A stretch of DNA of 64,000 bases, taken from NCBI RefSeq assembly GCF_001049895.1, contig NZ_CVPE01000003.1:248001-312000 (forward strand). The letters run 5' to 3'. The notes below the pieces were generated by a model, which worked only from the letters and a program-made list of their open reading frames with translations, was not told where the DNA came from and did not search any database. Below are positions 9,185 through 19,649 of this stretch, in pieces (positions within the stretch are counted from its first letter, which is position 1; the number at the start of each line of letters is the position of its first letter). This DNA comes from Rubeoparvulum massiliense. GTDB lineage: Bacteria; Bacillota; Bacilli; Rubeoparvulales; Rubeoparvulaceae. Made by a program: the position numbers and the translations under genes.

Positions 9185-9511
9185 TCATGATTCCACTGTC
9201 AATTTACTTCGGTTGGTAGTATAGAGCGCCTGTAGCATCATCCAATCCATATACGTAGTAACACGCAAGGATAGAATCTCCTGTGTCCAAGCATGTAAGG
9301 GGAGATGGATGTTACGGTATTTTTTTGTGAAATATTCCACTAAGTCACTCCGCGTCACATAATAGCCTAATAATTGAAATTCTTCTGCTTTGCTCTGACA
9401 AAGATAATGAAGGAGCTCATCTTGCTTACCATCGTGGGGATCCACTTCTATGGTAGTTACTTGCTCATGGGACGCCCCTTCAGTAGACCGCATCACCTTT
9501 GTTCCCACCAT
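9185..9511 (-). CDS. comN: ComN-like post-transcriptional regulator
   Basis: A 108-residue soluble protein of the small family to which B. subtilis ComN (YrzD) belongs. ComN is reported to control comE mRNA post-transcriptionally and localises to division sites. The assignment rests on size, overall sequence character (LLHYLCQSKAEEFQLLGY...T.YIDWM-type segments) and on its position between spoVB and secDF, identical to B. subtilis. The ATG at 9511 has AAGGAGAGG 4 nt upstream. The C-terminus (LQALYTTNRS) is helical. Function in this organism is inferred by context only. Confidence 0.72.
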   Translation of the reverse strand: MVGTKVMRSTEGASHEQVTTIEVDPHDGKQDELLHYLCQSKAEEFQLLGYYVTRSDLVEYFTKKYRNIHLPLHAWTQEILSLRVTTYMDWMMLQALYTTNRSKLTVES

Positions 9512-9539
9512 TACCTCTCCTTCCTCATTGAACTTCTAG

Positions 9540-9568
9540 TCATGATTGGACGAACTACTACATAAATT
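9540..9568 (+). promoter_or_regulatory. Candidate sigma-E promoter of spoVB
   Basis: TCATGAT (9540-9546), 14-bp spacer, CATAAATT (9561-9568). These match the mother-cell sigma-E consensus KMATATT-N14-CATACAHT at 6 of 7 and 7 of 8 positions, 35 nt before the spoVB start. B. subtilis spoVB is also sigma-E controlled. Confidence 0.6.
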
Positions 9569-9603
9569 GAACGTAGAACGAACCATTAAGCGAGGGACAT
9601 GGA

Positions 9604-11178
9604 ATGACTCGACAATCTTTTATGAAGGGTACCTTTATCCTCGTGGTGTCAGGGCTTATTGCCAAGATACTAGGAATGGTACCACAGATTATCCTACCAC
9701 GTATGATTGGAGCAGAAGGATGGGGCCTGTTTCGCATGTCATTCCCGCTTCTACTCTTTGCCATCAGTCTTTCAATCTTTGGGTTGAATATTACCTTGTC
9801 CAAATTGGTGGCAGAAGCCCAGGCAAAACGGGACTTCACCGGTGTCGCCAGCTTAGTACAGCTCTCCACCCGCTTTGTCTTCTTCCTAAGCTGTACTGTG
9901 ACACTCTGCTTGTTCCTAGCAACACCTTGGATCTCCACCTACTTACTTACTGATCAACGTGCATTATATCCCATGTTAGCGATGCTACCCATCATCCCCA
10001 TTATTGCCATCTCTAATGTATATCGCGGTTACTTTCAAGGTCTTCACAATATGATCCCAACAGCCATCTCACAAATGGTAGAAGCTTTCATTCGCATCTT
10101 TACCGTCATTGGATTGGCACTCTATGCCCTTCCCTATGGCATAGAAAAAGCGGCAGCTGCCGCTATGCTAGGCATGATCATCGGTGAAATAACGAGTTAT
10201 CTTGTATTGCGTGGCTATATGAAACGGAGTGGAATCTTTCAAAAAGAATTATATGCGAAGACCATCTGGAATGGCGATAGTAAAAAAATGTTACTCCGGC
10301 GCATGGCTCGCATCTCTATTCCTGTTACCTCCAGCTCGTTGATCGCCCGTTTTTTAATGGCTGCCGAGCCGATTCTTGTAGCACAGAGTCTAGCCATGGC
10401 TGGAATCGCTGTCTCTTCAGCGACTACCTACTATGGTCAACTAGCCATGGCCATCACCATTCTCTATATTCCATCCTTCCTTACTTATTCCTTATCCACA
10501 TCCATGATTCCTGCCATCTCAGCTGCAGATGCGAAAAAAAATAGGCGACTGATCCAACGTCGCCTGCACCAAGGGATCCGTATCTGCCTTGTCATTGTCG
10601 CACCTGCCTCCGTCATTTTCTACGTTCTCTCTGAACCGTTGGCACTGCTCATCTATAATGACCAAGCAGTAGGGGTACTGCTCCGTCAAATGTCGCTCTT
10701 CTTTATCCTGCTCTACTTGCAATATCCGTTGCAGGCTACATTACAAGGATTAGATTTGGCTAAAAATGCGATGATTAATTCCATCGTAGGTGCCGTGGTC
10801 CGCAGCCTCTTAATCTTTCTCCTTGCTTCTCAACCACATCTAGGGATTGATGGTGTAACCTATGCCTATAACATCAGCATTGCCCTTATCACGGTTCTTC
10901 ATTTCATCTCACTGATGCAGGCCATTGAGTACCGTATTGAGTGGGTACTCTTTAGTAAAGTCGCCCTTAATCTTAGCTTACTTGCACTCTTTATGCAGCT
11001 TTTCATGCGAATAGGGAAAATCGATGATTTTAGTCCACTTCGTCTCCTACTGTTCATCACGATCGCATCGATTTTTTATCTCTTTATTTCCATTCTGTTT
11101 AAGATGATTGGAGCTCAGGATATTCGCCGTATTCCACGAATTGGACCACGCTTAGCTGCCTTCTTCCCACGACGTTAA
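9604..11178 (+). CDS. spoVB: Stage V sporulation protein B, lipid-linked precursor flippase family
   Basis: A 524-residue polytopic membrane protein of the MOP/polysaccharide-export superfamily (MurJ/SpoVB/Wzx), with about 14 hydrophobic segments and the conserved N-terminus in which KILGMVPQIILPRMIGAEGWGLF-like residues follow helix 1. It is needed for spore cortex peptidoglycan and is thought to move lipid-linked precursors across the forespore outer membrane. It is divergent from comN and convergent with the DUF421 gene. The promoter upstream looks sigma-E dependent. The ribosome site (GAGGG) is modest. It is the first of only a few plus-strand genes. Confidence 0.93.
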   Translation: MTRQSFMKGTFILVVSGLIAKILGMVPQIILPRMIGAEGWGLFRMSFPLLLFAISLSIFGLNITLSKLVAEAQAKRDFTGVASLVQLSTRFVFFLSCTVTLCLFLATPWISTYLLTDQRALYPMLAMLPIIPIIAISNVYRGYFQGLHNMIPTAISQMVEAFIRIFTVIGLALYALPYGIEKAAAAAMLGMIIGEITSYLVLRGYMKRSGIFQKELYAKTIWNGDSKKMLLRRMARISIPVTSSSLIARFLMAAEPILVAQSLAMAGIAVSSATTYYGQLAMAITILYIPSFLTYSLSTSMIPAISAADAKKNRRLIQRRLHQGIRICLVIVAPASVIFYVLSEPLALLIYNDQAVGVLLRQMSLFFILLYLQYPLQATLQGLDLAKNAMINSIVGAVVRSLLIFLLASQPHLGIDGVTYAYNISIALITVLHFISLMQAIEYRIEWVLFSKVALNLSLLALFMQLFMRIGKIDDFSPLRLLLFITIASIFYLFISILFKMIGAQDIRRIPRIGPRLAAFFPRR

Positions 11179-11203
11179 GCTTGCAACTCTGCTTCTAAAA
11201 AGA

Positions 11204-11899
11204 TTATGACTGATCCTTTTTATCGACATAGATAATCCCATCCCTACTAATGGTTGCAAACATCACGTCCTTGAACTCCTGAACTCCATGTTCCTGAATC
11301 TGCCCCTTTAGCCAGAAACGTGTCTTCTGAATCTTATTGAGACTATCATCCTGTACTTTCCCATCAATGATTAATGGAAGGGGAAGGAAAAAGGAATAAG
11401 GAAGCGATATCTCATCCCTTTTCTCATCCTGCTGATCTGCATGATCTAATGCTCCTTTTGGAAAAACACTCAATTTCCCCGATGTCTCTAAGATGGCAAA
11501 CTCCACATCACCAATATTGGCAATTTGATTGGAACGAAGCTGTGTCATCAAATCATCCATGTTATAACGCATCTTTTTCATATTTGCATCACAAATCGCA
11601 CCATTTTCAATTAAGACAACAGGAGTTCCATCCATCATCTCCCGTACTTTAATACTGCGCATTGAGATATATGAGATGATAATTTGCAGCAACACCATGG
11701 TTAGAATGGGGACAATTCCCATCCAGATAGACTGTTTTGGTTCTTCAATAATGATGGCAGCTAATTCTGCGATCATCAAAGTAACCACCACATCAAAGAC
11801 CGAAAGCTTTCCAATCTCCCGCTTTCCCATCAAACGTAAACACAAGAGGACAAAGAAGAAGATTAAGAAAGAGCGAAAAAAGATGGTAAGTAATTCCAC
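11204..11899 (-). CDS. DUF421 family membrane protein (YrbG/YetF-like)
   Basis: A 231-residue protein with three N-terminal membrane helices (about 4-24, 38-52, 58-80) followed by two soluble alpha/beta DUF421 repeats, the second starting near LPLPLIIDGKVQ. Homologues in Bacillus (YetF, YrbG, YdfR) are linked to the spore envelope or general stress, and some form the SpoVA-linked germination accessory YetF; the precise role of this copy is unknown. The start is a GTG at 11899 with GGAGG 8 nt upstream. The location next to spoVB matches B. subtilis yrbG. Confidence 0.85.
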   Translation of the reverse strand: MELLTIFFRSFLIFFFVLLCLRLMGKREIGKLSVFDVVVTLMIAELAAIIIEEPKQSIWMGIVPILTMVLLQIIISYISMRSIKVREMMDGTPVVLIENGAICDANMKKMRYNMDDLMTQLRSNQIANIGDVEFAILETSGKLSVFPKGALDHADQQDEKRDEISLPYSFFLPLPLIIDGKVQDDSLNKIQKTRFWLKGQIQEHGVQEFKDVMFATISRDGIIYVDKKDQS

Positions 11900-12017
11900 T
11901 TTATTCCCTCCATCTTTATTAGTTTCTAAGATGTAATACCAACTTCACTATTCCATATCATTTGAACAAGAAAAAAAGATTATGCTTACCATATTTAAGA
12001 AACCTTTGGTCTAATCA

Positions 12018-12046
12018 TTGACAAGCCTACATATTTTTAGATAAAA
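12018..12046 (+). promoter_or_regulatory. Candidate promoter of the YrzE-like gene
   Basis: Perfect -35 TTGACA (12018-12023), 17-bp spacer, and a weak -10 ATAAAA (12041-12046), 13 nt before the start codon. The -10 is close to the ribosome site, so a transcript from it would have a very short leader. Confidence 0.35.
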
Positions 12047-12059
12047 AGGGGGTGGCACC

Positions 12060-12413
12060 ATGACAAGGATGCCCTGGGTCATCGGTACTGGTTTCATGCT
12101 GGGCATTGCTTTCGTTGGAATTATCTTGATTGCAACCATTCTCTCCCTTACTTCCATGAGCGAAGCAAACTTGCCCTATGTTATTTATACCGTTCATCTT
12201 TTAGCGTTATGGATCGGTGGCTTTATCAGTGGAAAGCGCGCACAAGAAAAGGGATGGTATCACGGAGGTATGGCTGGTCTACTCTATGCAATTCTTCTAA
12301 CCATCATCGGATTTCTTGCTTTTAGTCTGCCTTTTTCCTTACAACATCTTCTTCTATGGCTAGGCGCTTTTTTAGTCAGCGCAGTGGGAGGGATTGTTGG
12401 GGTGAATCGATAG
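12060..12413 (+). CDS. TIGR04086 family small membrane protein (YrzE-like)
   Basis: A 117-residue protein that is almost entirely four hydrophobic helices (about 6-30, 40-57, 70-88, 92-112) separated by short loops, with a conserved-looking FISGKRAQEKGWYHGG loop between helices 2 and 3. This topology and the position beside yajC match the YrzE/TIGR04086 family of Bacillota, whose function is unknown. It is preceded by AAGGGGGTGG and followed by a shared terminator with the convergent yajC unit. Confidence 0.8.
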   Translation: MTRMPWVIGTGFMLGIAFVGIILIATILSLTSMSEANLPYVIYTVHLLALWIGGFISGKRAQEKGWYHGGMAGLLYAILLTIIGFLAFSLPFSLQHLLLWLGAFLVSAVGGIVGVNR

Positions 12414-12461
12414 TCAGATAAGCTACAATCAATTTGGTTATCTTGATCATGAACTGTGATC

Positions 12462-12510
12462 AAAAAAGCTGCCAACTCGTCTGTTTATTGACGAATCGAG
12501 CAGCTTTTTT
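12462..12510. terminator. Bidirectional terminator between the YrzE-like gene and yajC
   Basis: AAAAAAGCTGC and GCAGCTTTTTT pair across an inner TCGTC/GACGA hairpin. A-run on one side and T-run on the other give terminators for both converging transcripts. Confidence 0.85.
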
Positions 12511-12515
12511 ATTAA

Positions 12516-12854
12516 TTATTCTTTGTCCTTTGGTTCATTGCTGTTATTGTTGGCGCTGTTGCTATTAATCACAGCGTTAATCGCTTGACGGTCAAAGGTT
12601 AATTTAACACCATCAGCAACCTTAAGCTTCACAATATCATCGGTTAGCTCCACAATGGTTCCACGAAGTCCTCCAATGGTCGCTACTTCATCTCCACGCC
12701 CTAAGGCATCTAGCATGGACATCCGTTGTTTTTGACGCTTCTGTTGTGGACGAATTAACAAGAAGTAGAAGATCACTAACATGATGATAAATGGAAATAA
12801 AGTACCTAGTAGGCTTGGGCCTTGTGCACCTGCTGCTGCAGCCACTTCCATCAT
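12516..12854 (-). CDS. yajC: Preprotein translocase subunit YajC
   Basis: A 112-residue single-span membrane protein: helix at about residues 15-36 ending in the family motif LLIRPQQKRQKQR, then a small soluble domain (DALGRGDEVATIGGLRG). It associates with SecDF-YidC at the Sec translocon. The C-terminus is an Asn/Ser-rich acidic tail. It lies 15 nt after tgt, as in most bacteria (queA-tgt-yajC), and closes that transcript at the bidirectional terminator. Confidence 0.95.
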   Translation of the reverse strand: MMEVAAAAGAQGPSLLGTLFPFIIMLVIFYFLLIRPQQKRQKQRMSMLDALGRGDEVATIGGLRGTIVELTDDIVKLKVADGVKLTFDRQAINAVINSNSANNNSNEPKDKE

Positions 12855-12869
12855 TCTATTCCCCCCTTT

Positions 12870-14024
<1,155 letters not shown>

Positions 14025-14030
14025 TTAGCA

Positions 14031-14059
14031 ATTATACTATATCTACCCGCCTGTGAAAA
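14031..14059 (-). promoter_or_regulatory. Candidate sigma-A promoter of tgt-yajC
   Basis: TTTTCA (14059-14054), 17-bp spacer, perfect TATAAT (14036-14031) on the minus strand. The -35 box coincides with the T-run of the preceding terminator. Confidence 0.6.
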
Positions 14060-14086
14060 CCTTTTCCAATAGATATTTGGAAAAGG
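14055..14086 (-). terminator. Probable terminator of queA
   Basis: CCTTTTCCAA pairs with TTGGAAAAGG across a 7-nt loop, followed by TTTTC on the minus strand, within 5 nt of the queA stop codon. The T-run is short. Confidence 0.65.
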
Positions 14087-14090
14087 CTGA

Positions 14091-15119
14091 TTAATAAATA
14101 AACATGGCATCGCCAAAGCTAAAGAAGCGGTAACGCTCAGCGATGGCTTCATGATAGGCTTTCGTAATTAAATCTTGTCCGGCAAGAGCGGAGACAAGCA
14201 TAATCAAAGTGGATTTGGGTAAATGGAAATTGGTAATCATCCCATCGATAAAGAATGGTGAATAACCAGGGTAGATAAAGATATCAGTCCAGCCTTGGTC
14301 AGCCTTTACTTCTCCGCCAAATTTACGCGCGATGCTTTCTAAGGTACGTGTTGATGTTGTCCCTACCGCAATAATACGACCGCCACGCTGTTTGGTTTCC
14401 ATAATTATACGAGCATTGGCTTCATTTAATTCATAGTACTCCGAATGCATCTCATGCTCTTCCACATTATCTACACTGACTGGTCGGAATGTTCCTAACC
14501 CTACATGTAAGGTTAATTCGGCGATCTGCACACCCTTCACCCTCAACCGTTCTAGCAGCTCTGGAGTAAAGTGTAGTCCAGCCGTAGGCGCAGCAGCAGA
14601 GCCTTCAAATTTCGCATAGACGGTTTGGTAGCGATCACGATCCTCTAACTTCGCTTTAATATAGGGAGGAAGTGGCATCTCACCGAGCTTATCAAGGATT
14701 TCATTAAAGATCCCCTCATACTGAAAGCGAATGATGCGACCACCCGCCGTAGTATGGGACAGTACCTCGCCCATCAGTTCCCCATTGCCAAACTGGATCA
14801 AGGCTCCTTCTCTGAGACGTTTCCCTGGCTTCACCAAGGTCTCCCATTGATTGTCGCCGATGGATTTAAGTAATAATACTTCAACATGGGCACCTGTATC
14901 TGGCTTCACCCCGAATAAGCGGGCTGGAATCACCTTGCTATTATTAATCACCAACGTATCCTGTGGTTTTAAGTACTCCACAAGATCGTAGAAATGTCGA
15001 TGTTCTAAGGATTGATTCTGACGGTTCACACAGAGAAGACGCGACGCACTCCGCTCACGCAAAGGTGTCTGTGCGATAAGCTCTTCAGGTAAGTCAAAAT
15101 CAAAATCTTCTACCTTCAT
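14091..15119 (-). CDS. queA: S-adenosylmethionine:tRNA ribosyltransferase-isomerase
   Basis: QueA transfers and isomerises the ribose of SAM onto preQ1-modified tRNA to give epoxyqueuosine. The start is set at the ATG at 15119 ([17 protein letters not shown]), which has AAGGGG 6 nt upstream and gives 342 residues, the usual length; an upstream in-frame ATG would add 21 residues lying in a region with a palindrome and no ribosome site. Conserved RxSRLL start region, [18 protein letters not shown] and [19 protein letters not shown] segments are intact. It partners with the downstream tgt. Confidence 0.96.
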   Translation of the reverse strand: MKVEDFDFDLPEELIAQTPLRERSASRLLCVNRQNQSLEHRHFYDLVEYLKPQDTLVINNSKVIPARLFGVKPDTGAHVEVLLLKSIGDNQWETLVKPGKRLREGALIQFGNGELMGEVLSHTTAGGRIIRFQYEGIFNEILDKLGEMPLPPYIKAKLEDRDRYQTVYAKFEGSAAAPTAGLHFTPELLERLRVKGVQIAELTLHVGLGTFRPVSVDNVEEHEMHSEYYELNEANARIIMETKQRGGRIIAVGTTSTRTLESIARKFGGEVKADQGWTDIFIYPGYSPFFIDGMITNFHLPKSTLIMLVSALAGQDLITKAYHEAIAERYRFFSFGDAMFIY

Positions 15120-15147
15120 GCTTTGACCCCTTCTTAATTTGTAATCT

Positions 15148-15163
15148 CCACCTATTAAGGTGG
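15148..15163. repeat. 16-bp perfect inverted repeat upstream of queA
   Basis: CCACCT-ATTA-AGGTGG, an exact 6-bp dyad located between the spoIID-type terminator and the queA ribosome site. It could be an operator or a small 5'-UTR hairpin; no regulator can be named. Confidence 0.4.
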
Positions 15164-15164
15164 G

Positions 15165-15195
15165 TAAAAAATGCGATAGCATTCACTATCGCATT
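15165..15195 (-). terminator. Rho-independent terminator after the SpoIID-type gene
   Basis: AATGCGATAG pairs with CTATCGCATT over 10 bp with a 6-nt loop, followed by TTTTTTA on the minus strand. It closes the ruvC-ruvA-ruvB-spoIID transcript. Confidence 0.85.
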
Positions 15196-15219
15196 GTTGT
15201 ACCTATGCATTTATCCATT

Positions 15220-17340
15220 TTACTGTATAACCGAACGGATTTCCACCTGTGTGGTGAAGTAATGATGCAGGATGCTGAGATAATCATAACCTTGTTCAGC
15301 CATCGCCTTCGCTCCGTATTGAGAGAGACCTAGTCCATGGCCGAAGCCTTTACCATTGATCAGGAACATAGGCTGGCTACTTAACTGATGTAGATTCCCT
15401 TGATGATCATAGACGAGAAACTGCTCTCGTTCCTGCGTCAATGGTCGCACTTGCTGATCCGCTGCGATGGTATAAAGAGGGAGAGTGGAATCTGGCTTCG
15501 GTAGCTGAACTCCATTTGCTCCTAATACCTGATAATTCCCTGTCTCTTCAATGGTAAAACGATTACTACGTAGACTCTGATTGTTATAACGGAAGATGGA
15601 ACGATAGCTATCTGGCGAAGAAAGCTGGATCACTTGACTATCTGCCTTCACCTGTAAAACCCGCCCCGATGGACCTGTTTGACTCACCTCTAAATGTTGT
15701 ACAGGCTGCGGGATGCTCACCTTTACAAGAGAGCTGGATTGGAGCATCTTCTGAATCTCATCACCTGTAAATGGTCCAACCACCCATTCGTAGGAATTGT
15801 TCTCCACTCTTTGTCCGAGAATGGTTACCTTGACGCCTCGTTCTACCTTGGCGATGATGGGGTGATCACTAGTGCTGGGACCTGAGCGAACATTCACCAT
15901 ATCTCCATTAATATAGCCCTTCTGAAGGTTAATGGTGTTCGTCTCCGGTAGAATACTAATTAGATCCTGACGAATATAGCCGATAACTCCATTGGGAAGC
16001 TCCACTTGATACCAGATCGGCTTATCCTGGGAAGCGATAGCATCATTACTGATCACGGATTGGAGATAGGGTACGCTATTTCCCCATACCTCTTGACCTT
16101 CTGCAGTTTGACCCCCGGCATTGGAGTAATAGAAAGCTTGGGCCAGCTTATTCCCGTAGTAGAGAACCATTCCCTGCGTTCCATCCACAGCTTGGCGGAT
16201 CCGGTCATTCTCTACAAGATATCCCTTATAGGCTTGCTCAAAGGTGGAGTCGGAAGCCACAGCAACACCGTATTTATTGCCTAAGCCAGAGTAATAGGTC
16301 CGTGCTAGCACACTTTGTGCTTTCAATGCTTCCAATGGCCAGCTTCCTGCCATCTCAGTGCCTATGACCCCATATAAGTATTCTTCCACAGGTAGCTGAT
16401 TAATCAAGGCAAGAGCACCACGAATCGGCTGAAGCTCCATGGTACCACGGTATTGTCGCTGGTATTTTTCATCCACCTGAATGAGTGGTGGAAGATGACC
16501 ATCTCCTGTACTACTAGCATAAAGCTTGGTTACTCCACTCATCACATAATGTGAATAGGGTGTAGGTGAAAGGGTTGCATCCTGCCGTGTCCACCTCCAG
16601 AGAATTGCTTGCGTTAATTGAGTGGAATCGGTCCAAGTAACTGCTGGAGTTGCTTGAATTAGCTGTTGCCGTATTTGATTTAAGCCATCACTGCTGGTAG
16701 CTGCTCCTACACCAACACGGTAGATGATCCCTTGTGGAGTAAGCTCTTCACCAATATACGCTTCAAGACCACTTTGCAAAACCAATTGTTGTAGCTGCTT
16801 AGCTCCATCATATTGAGCAAACGCTTGACTTACTAATTGATAAGGACCAAGAATATGCACTTCTCGGTGTACGATGTTCTGAATCGTTGCCAATCCTTGC
16901 TTTGCAGCATCCAATGTAGGATAAGCTCCCACAGTTACTCGATACATGGATTGTCCATAAAGATTGAGCTCTTGAAGAATGGGATGCTGATTGGCATTGG
17001 TTAAGGATTGGACGAGAAGTAGTGCTTCCTGCCGCTGTGAGGTGGTGACCACATGGATGGTATGCTGATTGAGCGAGAAGCTAACCTTTCCATGGGCACC
17101 GAGCTGTAGCCAGGGCTGACGGGTACCATTACTCTCGATCTCCAGCGACAACGAGCTGGGAGAGGAAAGTGTAATCACTGGTGTAACCTGGCGAAATCCA
17201 TCCCCTTCTGGATTGAGAAATAGGGCGATTCGCGCCATAGGTGAGAGGGTACTTCCATGGACTGAATACCAAGGAATAAACGTTCCCCCTAGTAAAACAA
17301 TGAGCAAAAAGGTTATTACTGTACGCCTTAATTTCATCAT
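15220..17340 (-). CDS. SpoIID/LytB domain protein with SPOR-like repeats and an inserted SH3 domain
   Basis: A 706-residue secreted protein, about twice the length of B. subtilis SpoIID. Order: signal peptide (1-30); two SPOR-like repeats with [18 protein letters not shown] near 133 and [17 protein letters not shown] near 207; SpoIID/LytB core beginning about 285 ([23 protein letters not shown] then [11 protein letters not shown] and VWG); a bacterial SH3 domain ([11 protein letters not shown], about 480-530) inserted into the core; and the core's end with [13 protein letters not shown] and YLSILHHYF. SpoIID proteins are lytic transglycosylases acting on denuded glycans during engulfment; SPOR and SH3b parts bind peptidoglycan. 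It overlaps ruvB by 4 nt. Whether it is the engulfment enzyme or a LytB-type modulator of vegetative autolysins cannot be decided here. Confidence 0.86.
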   Translation of the reverse strand: MMKLRRTVITFLLIVLLGGTFIPWYSVHGSTLSPMARIALFLNPEGDGFRQVTPVITLSSPSSLSLEIESNGTRQPWLQLGAHGKVSFSLNQHTIHVVTTSQRQEALLLVQSLTNANQHPILQELNLYGQSMYRVTVGAYPTLDAAKQGLATIQNIVHREVHILGPYQLVSQAFAQYDGAKQLQQLVLQSGLEAYIGEELTPQGIIYRVGVGAATSSDGLNQIRQQLIQATPAVTWTDSTQLTQAILWRWTRQDATLSPTPYSHYVMSGVTKLYASSTGDGHLPPLIQVDEKYQRQYRGTMELQPIRGALALINQLPVEEYLYGVIGTEMAGSWPLEALKAQSVLARTYYSGLGNKYGVAVASDSTFEQAYKGYLVENDRIRQAVDGTQGMVLYYGNKLAQAFYYSNAGGQTAEGQEVWGNSVPYLQSVISNDAIASQDKPIWYQVELPNGVIGYIRQDLISILPETNTINLQKGYINGDMVNVRSGPSTSDHPIIAKVERGVKVTILGQRVENNSYEWVVGPFTGDEIQKMLQSSSLVKVSIPQPVQHLEVSQTGPSGRVLQVKADSQVIQLSSPDSYRSIFRYNNQSLRSNRFTIEETGNYQVLGANGVQLPKPDSTLPLYTIAADQQVRPLTQEREQFLVYDHQGNLHQLSSQPMFLINGKGFGHGLGLSQYGAKAMAEQGYDYLSILHHYFTTQVEIRSVIQ

Positions 17341-18362
17341 TCCGTATCCTCCCTCGCCAAATCCTCCAAACCCAAATGCTGATAAGCATTCGCGGTTACC
17401 ATCCGACCACGGGGGGTTCGTTGGAGAAAACCAATTTGCATCAAATAAGGTTCATAAACATCTTCAATGGTGGTTGATTCCTCACCAATGGAGGCAGCGA
17501 TAGTATCTAACCCCACTGGTCCCCCACCATACTTATCAATGATGGAAGCTAATAATTTATGATCGATATGATCCAAGCCTAATTGATCTACCTGTAATAG
17601 CTGTAAAGCTTCACGAGCAATCTCCTCCGTGATGATCCCATCGCCACGGACCTGCGCATAATCACGGACCCGTCGTAGTAAACGATTCGCAATTCGGGGC
17701 GTTCCCCGAGAGCGACGGGCAATCTCTAGCGCTCCTTCGCCCATCATGGTTACATTTAAAATATCGGCAGCTCTTGAAACGATCTCCACTAAATCTTCGA
17801 TCTGATAATATTCCAAGCGACTCACCACACCGAAGCGATCACGGAGCGGAGCGGAGAGATTGCCTGCTCTCGTTGTTGCACCAATTAAGGTGAATGGAGG
17901 CAGATCGAGGCGTACCGATCTGGCACTGGGTCCTTTACCGATGATAATATCAAGAGCAAAATCCTCCATGGCGGGATAGAGAACTTCCTCCACAGAGCGA
18001 TTGAGCCGATGAATCTCATCAATAAAGAGAACATCACCCTCTTGTAGATTGGTGAGAATGGCTGCTAAATCTCCAGCTCGCTCAATGGCAGGGCCAGAGG
18101 TTGTACGGATATTCACGCCAAGCTCATTGGCGATGATCTGTGACAGCGTGGTCTTCCCTAGCCCAGGCGGTCCATAGAGTAACACATGATCCAATGCTTC
18201 ATTACGCATCTTGGCAGCATCGATAAAAATCTGGAGAGTTTCTTTCACCTGATGCTGTCCAATATATTCACGAAGATAACGGGGACGTAAGGAGAGCTCC
18301 TCCCCTTGATCAGCCAATTGGAGCTGAGCAGAAATTATACGGTCTTCCATCTCATTCATCAT
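17337..18362 (-). CDS. ruvB: Holliday junction branch migration helicase RuvB
   Basis: A 341-residue AAA+ motor of normal length. Walker A GPPGLGKT at residues 64-71, Walker B with DEIHRL, sensor 1 GATTRAG, and the C-terminal winged-helix ending [15 protein letters not shown] are intact. It drives branch migration of Holliday junctions with RuvA and RuvC, encoded directly upstream. Its start is 3 nt after ruvA and its stop overlaps the next gene (ATGA), indicating one tightly coupled transcript. Confidence 0.98.
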   Translation of the reverse strand: MMNEMEDRIISAQLQLADQGEELSLRPRYLREYIGQHQVKETLQIFIDAAKMRNEALDHVLLYGPPGLGKTTLSQIIANELGVNIRTTSGPAIERAGDLAAILTNLQEGDVLFIDEIHRLNRSVEEVLYPAMEDFALDIIIGKGPSARSVRLDLPPFTLIGATTRAGNLSAPLRDRFGVVSRLEYYQIEDLVEIVSRAADILNVTMMGEGALEIARRSRGTPRIANRLLRRVRDYAQVRGDGIITEEIAREALQLLQVDQLGLDHIDHKLLASIIDKYGGGPVGLDTIAASIGEESTTIEDVYEPYLMQIGFLQRTPRGRMVTANAYQHLGLEDLAREDTE

Positions 18363-18365
18363 CTC

Positions 18366-18980
18366 CTACCTCCCTGAACGCTTACCTAGCTGTTGGAGAA
18401 TACTGCGGATGACCTGATCCACCGTTACATCATCGGGCCACTTGGTTCCTTGTAGCCACGGAAGAATCTCCTGTTCTCCATAGCCTAAGGCAAGTAGCGC
18501 TTCCTTGGCCTCTCGGATTGGATTGGTCATCACAGGATTGGTCGGCATCTTAGCCGGCTGTAGTAGCTCTCCATATTGAGCGATCCAGTCCTTTACCTTA
18601 TCCTTTAAGTCCAGGAGAATTCGTTGGGCTGTCTTCTTCCCAACGCCTGGAAATTGGGTGAGATAAGCAAGATTCTCCTGCTGAATCGCCGCCACTAATT
18701 GAAGAGGATTGGCCTGGCCAACAATGGCGAGGGCACTCTTCGGGCCGATACCGGTTACCTGAATGAGGAGGCGGAAAAGATCCCGCCCTTCTTCAGTGGT
18801 AAATCCATAGAGCTGAATGGCATCCTCTCGTACATGCTGATGGGTAAAGAAGCGGCAATGCTCTCCCACTACTAGCTGTATCGGTTCAGCACAGAAGAGA
18901 CGATAACCGATGCCCTGTACGTTGATCGTGACACTCTCCTCCGTAATATAACATAGCTCTCCTTCAACAAAGTCGATCAT
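18366..18980 (-). CDS. ruvA: Holliday junction-binding protein RuvA
   Basis: A 204-residue RuvA: N-terminal OB-fold (MIDFVEGELCYI...), two helix-hairpin-helix motifs (QVTGIGPKSALAI near 74 and TQFPGVGKKTAQRI near 108), a Pro-containing linker and C-terminal RuvB-binding domain (EAKEALLALGYGEQEI). It binds four-way junctions and recruits RuvB. It lies 12 nt after ruvC. Confidence 0.98.
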   Translation of the reverse strand: MIDFVEGELCYITEESVTINVQGIGYRLFCAEPIQLVVGEHCRFFTHQHVREDAIQLYGFTTEEGRDLFRLLIQVTGIGPKSALAIVGQANPLQLVAAIQQENLAYLTQFPGVGKKTAQRILLDLKDKVKDWIAQYGELLQPAKMPTNPVMTNPIREAKEALLALGYGEQEILPWLQGTKWPDDVTVDQVIRSILQQLGKRSGR

Positions 18981-18992
18981 CTTCTTCCTCCT

Positions 18993-19493
18993 CTATTTGG
19001 AACCCTGATTCATCATGTGCTGCCATTGATAGGCATGAGCGTGTGTAATGGCGATCCCCAATGCGTCTGCCACATCATCTGGTTTTGGAATCTCTTGTAA
19101 ATGGAGAAGCATCTTCACCATTTCCTGTACCTGATGCTTCTCTGCATTCCCGTAACCAACCACCGCCTGTTTCACCTGCAAGGGTGTATATTCGAATACA
19201 GGCAAACCATGCTCCTCAGCAGCCAGAATCATTACACCGCGGGCTTGACCAACGGTAAATGCTGTGGTCACATTTCGATTAAAGAATAGCTTTTCGATGG
19301 AAACATGATCAGGTTGGTAGGTGGAGAAGAGTTGATGAAAAGCATCATAGATTAGTTTTAGACGACGGGGGGTAGGAATTCCTGCTTTGGTTTCCACTGC
19401 ACCATATTGAATCGGACGAAGCTGGCTCCCCTTCTTTTCAATCACGCCATAGCCTGTAATGGCGATCCCTGGGTCAATCCCCAATATAATCAC
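18993..19493 (-). CDS. ruvC: Holliday junction resolvase RuvC
   Basis: A 166-residue RNase H-fold endonuclease that cuts Holliday junctions. Acidic metal ligands are visible in LGIDPGIAITG (D7), the VSIEKLFF segment and the C-terminal KPDDVADALGIA. B. subtilis uses RecU and lacks ruvC, so its presence shows that this is not a close Bacillus relative. The start is a GTG with GGAGG 8 nt upstream. Confidence 0.97.
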   Translation of the reverse strand: MIILGIDPGIAITGYGVIEKKGSQLRPIQYGAVETKAGIPTPRRLKLIYDAFHQLFSTYQPDHVSIEKLFFNRNVTTAFTVGQARGVMILAAEEHGLPVFEYTPLQVKQAVVGYGNAEKHQVQEMVKMLLHLQEIPKPDDVADALGIAITHAHAYQWQHMMNQGSK

Positions 19494-19649
19494 AATTTTT
19501 CCTCCCCCACACTATGCAGAATCTATTACTACCACTTATTGTACTACAAACATGTGATCGTTTCTTCTCCAATAATAAAGACCCCTCCAAGTCCTGCAAG
19601 TTGCGCTGGTCTCGAAAGGATCTTCAATATAAACATTAAGAATAATGAT

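Noticed and set aside
9546-9953. Plus- and minus-strand ORFs overlapping the start of spoVB
   Set aside because: They lie in other frames of an evident membrane protein gene and have no family features.
19544-19636. 30-codon minus-strand ORF (reads ...GLGGVFIIGEETI...) between yebC and ruvC
   Set aside because: The peptide looks protein-like, but there is no ribosome site and no family was recognised; the region is better seen as the ruvC upstream region.
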